From positions 310,001-374,000 of the forward strand of contig NZ_JADYVX010000001.1 in NCBI RefSeq assembly GCF_020194175.1: a stretch of 64,000 bases of DNA, given 5' to 3'. The notes under the pieces are model-generated. The model was not told the DNA's origin, ran no database searches, and saw nothing but the letters and a program-made list of their open reading frames with translations. Shown piece by piece: positions 60,962-64,000 of this stretch; the first letter of the stretch is position 1, and every line of letters begins with the position of its first letter. The translations under genes and the position numbers were made by a program. Source of the DNA: Bradyrhizobium sp. BRP22. Its GTDB lineage: Bacteria; Pseudomonadota; Alphaproteobacteria; Rhizobiales; Xanthobacteraceae.

Positions 60962-61446
60962 AGATTACTCCTGGTGTGCACGTGGCTGGTCGAACTTAGC
61001 GTTTTGGTCTCCCCGGCGTTCTCAGCACCGTGACCATGTGCGCGACCGTAGGGGTGCGACAATTGCGCAGCAGTTAATTCGATTGCAGAAAGATCGCCCC
61101 AAATTTGACAGTTCCGGCGCAGAGTCAATGCGGGCTTAAGACAATCAGTAAAATCGAAATCTTTCGGGTTCGATGAGATTGGGGTCGTGCGCTTCTCGGT
61201 ACGCGAGTGCCGGGCCAAGAGTGCAGGATCGCGCCCGAGCCGTCTTGCCGGCTGATCTTTGTCGCGCAGGCGTCGCTTCGGCGAGCGAGATCGTCGCGCC
61301 ATTCGTCTCTCTGCTCCGGAAATATGCGTGAATTTGCCGACGCGCTTTTTGCACTTCGTTCATGAATTGTCGTCAGTTTAGCCCTGTCGGGCACCGCTTC
61401 CGCTGCGTATCGCTGTTGCCGGCTTGTCAATGCCCCGGGGTAGAGT
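60962..61446. other. 485-base divergent promoter region of the tad locus
   Basis: Between the pilin (minus) and the secretin-N-domain gene (plus). On the pilin side there is an AT-rich stretch (CAATCAGTAAAATCGAAATC) around 61140-61165 that could hold a promoter. I see no open frame that looks protein-like, no repeat of families A-G and no full CtrA-like box here. Confidence 0.5.
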
Positions 61447-61950
61447 ATGTCGTTCAAGTCAGAGCGTATCCGCGTATTGGCGGGCCTTGCCTTCAGCCTT
61501 CTCGCAGCCGCCGTCACAGCATGGCCTTCTAGAAGCTTTGCCGCGGCTGATCCGGATCGGATCGAAGTCAACGTTGACCAGGCCAAGCTCGTCAAGCTCC
61601 CGACTGGCATCGCCACTATCGTGGTCGGCAATCCCATGATCGCCGACGTGACGCTGCAGACCGGCGGCGTCGTGGTCGTCACCGGCAAGGGTTATGGCGC
61701 CACCAATTTCATCGCCATGGACCGCAACGGCCAGATCCTGGTCGACCGTCAGATCCAGGTCCAGGGTCCGAGCGACCAGCTCGTCACCGTCTATCGCGGC
61801 ATCGAACGGGAATCCTATAGCTGCATGCCGATCTGCCAGCGCCGCGTGACGCTCGGCGATGGCGAGACCTATTTCAAGTCCACGATCGATCAGGCGGGCT
61901 CGCTCAGCAGCCAGGCAAGCGGGCAGAGCGGCGGCAAGTCCTCCAACTGA
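61447..61950 (+). CDS. Periplasmic secretin N-domain (pilus assembly) protein
   Basis: A 167-residue protein with a signal peptide (residues about 1-33, to RSFAAA). The mature part IEVNVDQAKLVKLPTGIATI and VVGNPMIADVTLQTGGVVVV matches the N domain of CpaC but ends before any secretin barrel. A Cys pair three residues apart, YSCMPICQRRV, is near residue 120, and the C terminus is a Ser/Gln/Gly-rich tail. It may dock to the CpaC channel. It is divergent from the pilin and upstream of tadE. Confidence 0.85.
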   Translation: MSFKSERIRVLAGLAFSLLAAAVTAWPSRSFAAADPDRIEVNVDQAKLVKLPTGIATIVVGNPMIADVTLQTGGVVVVTGKGYGATNFIAMDRNGQILVDRQIQVQGPSDQLVTVYRGIERESYSCMPICQRRVTLGDGETYFKSTIDQAGSLSSQASGQSGGKSSN

Positions 61951-62002
61951 TGTTAAAAATGCGGAGGCTGCCGGCACGGCGACGTTGCGCCGGCGCCCAT
62001 GC

Positions 62003-62017
62003 TTAACGCCGGCCTAA
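62003..62017. promoter_or_regulatory. CtrA-like box upstream of tadE
   Basis: TTAACGCCGGCCTAA is TTAA-N7-CTAA, one mismatch from the full CtrA site. It lies about 95 bases before the tadE start. Confidence 0.3.
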
Positions 62018-62110
62018 CGGAACGGGTTACCCTGTCTCGATCCGAGGAAACATTTCGACAATCAATTTCAGGTAGTCGTTACGGACCATTCCGTCGCGAG
62101 ACTCCTTTCG

Positions 62111-62692
62111 ATGCCAAAGCCTTTAGGCTCTTTGCGGAAATCGTTGTACCGGTTTCGCCGCGATCGTCGCGGCGTAACAGCCGTCGAATTCGCCCTGGTC
62201 GCGCCGATCTTCTTTGTGCTGTTGTTCGCGATCATCGAGACGGCCATGGTGTTCTTCACCAGCCAGATCCTCGAGACGATCGCCCAGGATTCCGCGCGTT
62301 TGGTCCTGACCGGCCAGGCGCAAAGCGGTTCACTCAGTCAGGACGACTTCCACAAGGCGGTCTGCGCTCACAAGCTCAGTTTCGTGTTCGACTGCAACGC
62401 CATCGGTGTCGACGTTCGCAGCTATCCCCAGGCTACCGTGGTCAAAATCCCCAACCAGATCGGTCCGGGCAGCACCTTCATCAATGATATGAAATATTGT
62501 CCTGGCCGCGACGGCGATATCGTCGTGGTCAGGCTGTTCTATCAGTGGCCGGTCATCGTCATCAAAATGCTCAATGTCGGATACGACCTCCAATATGACC
62601 TCTCCAATCTGAGTGGCAGCAAACGGCTGTTGTCGGCGGTAGCAGTCTTCAAGAACGAGCCTTTCCTGGTTAACGGGATGACGTGCTCATGA
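62111..62692 (+). CDS. tadE: TadE-family pseudopilin
   Basis: A 193-residue membrane protein. Basic N terminus, then RRGVTAVEFALVAPIFFVLL, the TadE prepilin-like motif with Glu after the hydrophobic start, and one transmembrane helix. The remainder is periplasmic. It is a minor pilin processed by CpaA. It is followed by a second TadE/G-like gene that overlaps it by 4 bases. Confidence 0.9.
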   Translation: MPKPLGSLRKSLYRFRRDRRGVTAVEFALVAPIFFVLLFAIIETAMVFFTSQILETIAQDSARLVLTGQAQSGSLSQDDFHKAVCAHKLSFVFDCNAIGVDVRSYPQATVVKIPNQIGPGSTFINDMKYCPGRDGDIVVVRLFYQWPVIVIKMLNVGYDLQYDLSNLSGSKRLLSAVAVFKNEPFLVNGMTCS

Positions 62693-63342
62693 GCGAGACA
62701 TTGAAAATGGGGTTGCCTTCTTCGATGTGGCCCGTGCGCCGCCAGGTCAGCGCTCTCGTGCACGATTGTCGCGGCGTCGCGGCGACTGAATTCGCGATGA
62801 TCGTGCCCATCATGCTGGTGCTGTTCTTCGGAACGGTCGAGCTCAGCTCGGCTATCGCGATCAAGCGTAAGCTGACCCTGGTGGGACGCGGAGTGTCGGA
62901 CTTGACCTCGCAATCGCTGGACAGCATCAACACTACGGGCATGCAGAATGCCTTCGCTGCCAGCGGAGCAATCCTGCTGCCCTATTCGCTCACACCGTTG
63001 AATGCGACCGTCTCGGAAGTGTTCATCGACAGCAACAAGATCGCGAAGATCCAGTGGAGCCAGTCGGCTACGGTCGCAATGGTTGGCGGCTCGCCGCAGG
63101 CAACGCTTACAGCTTCGCCGCGTAAGCCGAAGGATACGGTGACGGTTCCAGGAGGATTATTGGTACCAAACACCTGGCTGATCTGGAGCGAGGTCAGTTA
63201 CACCTACACGCCGACGGTCGGCTATGTGCTCAAGACCGATATTAAGATGAAAGACGAGGCCTACACGCGGCCGAGACAGTCGCTTTGCGTCGACTATCCG
63301 CCGCCCAACAGCTCGAGCAGTAGCTGCACGCCGGTTTCCTGA
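62689..63342 (+). CDS. TadE/TadG-family pilus protein
   Basis: A 217-residue protein with the motif CRGVAATEFAMIVPIMLVLF and a single N-terminal helix, followed by a periplasmic domain ending in a Ser-rich Cys-containing tail. It lacks the long vWA domain of classical TadG, so it is a second TadE-like protein or TadF. The ATG overlaps the tadE stop (ATGA). Confidence 0.88.
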   Translation: MSETLKMGLPSSMWPVRRQVSALVHDCRGVAATEFAMIVPIMLVLFFGTVELSSAIAIKRKLTLVGRGVSDLTSQSLDSINTTGMQNAFAASGAILLPYSLTPLNATVSEVFIDSNKIAKIQWSQSATVAMVGGSPQATLTASPRKPKDTVTVPGGLLVPNTWLIWSEVSYTYTPTVGYVLKTDIKMKDEAYTRPRQSLCVDYPPPNSSSSSCTPVS

Positions 63343-63370
63343 CACGCGAACTGCACGCATGGGCTAAAAC

Positions 63371-63404
63371 AAGAAGCCGCGCGATGAGCGCGGCTTCTTT
63401 TTAT
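63371..63404. terminator. Terminator between tadE/G and cold-shock gene
   Basis: AAGAAGCCGCG / CGCGGCTTCTT, 11 bp, loop CGATGAG, followed by TTTTATT. Usable in both directions between convergent genes. Confidence 0.85.
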
Positions 63405-63468
63405 TCGGTGCTCTGGCTTCGGAGCTGTTGATCAGTCGCGAGCACCGCGTATGCGGGCCCGCGGCTGG

Positions 63469-63681
63469 TCAGTTCGCCGCGCGCAGATTGTCGGCGGCGG
63501 ATTTGCCGGAACGGCGATCGGCCACGATCTCGTAGGAGATCTTCTGGCCTTCGCGCAGCGTGCCCAGACCGGCGCGTTCGACGGCGCTGATGTGCACGAA
63601 CACGTCATTGCCGCCGTCATCGGGCTGAATGAAGCCGTAGCCCTTGGTTGCGTTAAACCACTTTACGGTTCCCATGCTCAC
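63469..63681 (-). CDS. Cold-shock family protein
   Basis: A 70-residue OB-fold RNA chaperone. [18 protein letters not shown] contains RNP1 (KGYGFI), and [14 protein letters not shown] contains RNP2 (VFVHI). The GTG at 63681 has AAGGGA about seven bases upstream; the ATG at 63675 is the alternative. A long leader upstream is usual for cold-inducible mRNAs. Confidence 0.95.
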   Translation of the reverse strand: MSMGTVKWFNATKGYGFIQPDDGGNDVFVHISAVERAGLGTLREGQKISYEIVADRRSGKSAADNLRAAN

Positions 63682-63942
63682 GGGATAGTCCCTTCTCAGA
63701 TAGACAAGTCAAAGCCCACTCTCGCAGGCTGGTGGATCGAATTTTGGAAGGGTCGTCAGCGCCGAACCGGGATACCGGTGGATGGCTAATGTCGTCCGGC
63801 CGAAAATCGATTGACGCGATATTATGCGAAAAACGGCCCCAAAACAATCCTGACGTGCGCGGATTTCGCTCGAACGCAAAAAGCACCGCAATCGCGCAAG
63901 ACATGAGCTGTCGTGCGCGAGTCCGGATCCCTTGGGAACACG
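63682..63942. other. Leader and promoter region of the cold-shock gene
   Basis: 261 bases with an AT-rich patch around 63730-63750 and 63790-63870. No conserved protein frame found. Confidence 0.4.
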
Positions 63943-64000
63943 TCAGCGGCGGCGGAACTGGCCGCCCCGCGGGGCCTGGCCACGCGGCGGGCCGCCGGGC
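63943..64000 (-). CDS. C-terminal tail of an Arg/Gly/Pro-rich protein, probably DEAD-box RNA helicase (partial)
   Basis: The last 18 codons read PGGPPRGQAPRGGQFRRR and then TGA at 63945-63943. Such RGG-type basic tails are common on RhlE-type DEAD-box helicases of Rhizobiales, which often lie upstream of a cold-shock gene as here. The catalytic part is outside the window, so identity is inferred from tail and neighbourhood. Confidence 0.5.
   Translation of the reverse strand, partial: PGGPPRGQAPRGGQFRRR

Noticed and set aside
62689..63342. Classical TadG with von Willebrand A domain
   Set aside because: The protein is only 217 residues and has no MIDAS-like DxSxS motif; a TadE/F-like pseudopilin is more likely.

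Overview
The window looks like chromosomal DNA of a Bradyrhizobium-type alphaproteobacterium (Nitrobacteraceae). The evidence is high GC with strong third-position bias, a CycM-type membrane cytochrome c, tad/cpa and CpaE/CpaF protein types typical of Rhizobiales, a pim-type dicarboxylate operon as in Rhodopseudomonas palustris, and many short palindromic intergenic repeats. I saw no tRNA, rRNA, CRISPR array, prophage or transposase gene.

Layout. 1-9.6 kb (minus strand): the 5' part of glpK, then an operon read right to left as pimF-pimA-pimB-pimC-pimD-SDR, which should beta-oxidise dicarboxylic or fatty acyl-CoAs. A divergent IclR regulator (9.75 kb) lies across a perfect 15-bp palindrome. 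10.7-21.2 kb (plus): a LivGFHM-type ABC importer followed by four tandem paralogous periplasmic binding proteins, each preceded by its own strong terminator, and then a glycerate 2-kinase. 21.4-30.8 kb: a second importer (LivH-type permease, a LivM-LivG fusion, LivF) divergent from a MarR regulator and convergent with a minus-strand operon of crotonase, feruloyl-CoA-synthase-like ligase, SDR, 4HBT thioesterase and binding protein. This resembles the R. palustris cou (hydroxycinnamate) system. 30.8-31.9 kb: a gene-free nest of palindromic repeats and one structured element that may be an RNA. 31.9-39.8 kb: metH and metF, an LLM flavin oxidoreductase, pheA and kdsB. 40.0-48.4 kb: cycM, then a yej-type peptide/microcin C importer with two tandem substrate-binding proteins. 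48.7-50.9 kb: an NlpC/P60 peptidase and an M17 aminopeptidase with overlapping genes. 51.2-63.3 kb: a full tad (Flp pilus) locus with tadD, cpaABCDEF, tadB, tadC, a 59-residue Flp pilin, an orphan secretin-N-domain protein and two TadE/G pseudopilins. 63.4-64 kb: a cold-shock protein and the last 18 codons of an Arg/Gly-rich protein, probably a DEAD-box helicase.

How it fits together. The first half is a scavenging module: ABC importers take up organic acids or lignin-derived aromatics, CoA ligases activate them and beta-oxidation enzymes shorten them, under an IclR and a MarR regulator. The second half mixes housekeeping (methionine, phenylalanine, KDO, respiration, peptide recycling) with surface adhesion by Flp pili. 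I found no wholly unknown multigene system. The best leads are the candidate operators, the four-fold binding-protein array with co-duplicated terminators, a repeat that supplies stop codons, the structured repeat ending in a terminator, and CtrA-like boxes shared by three tad promoters.
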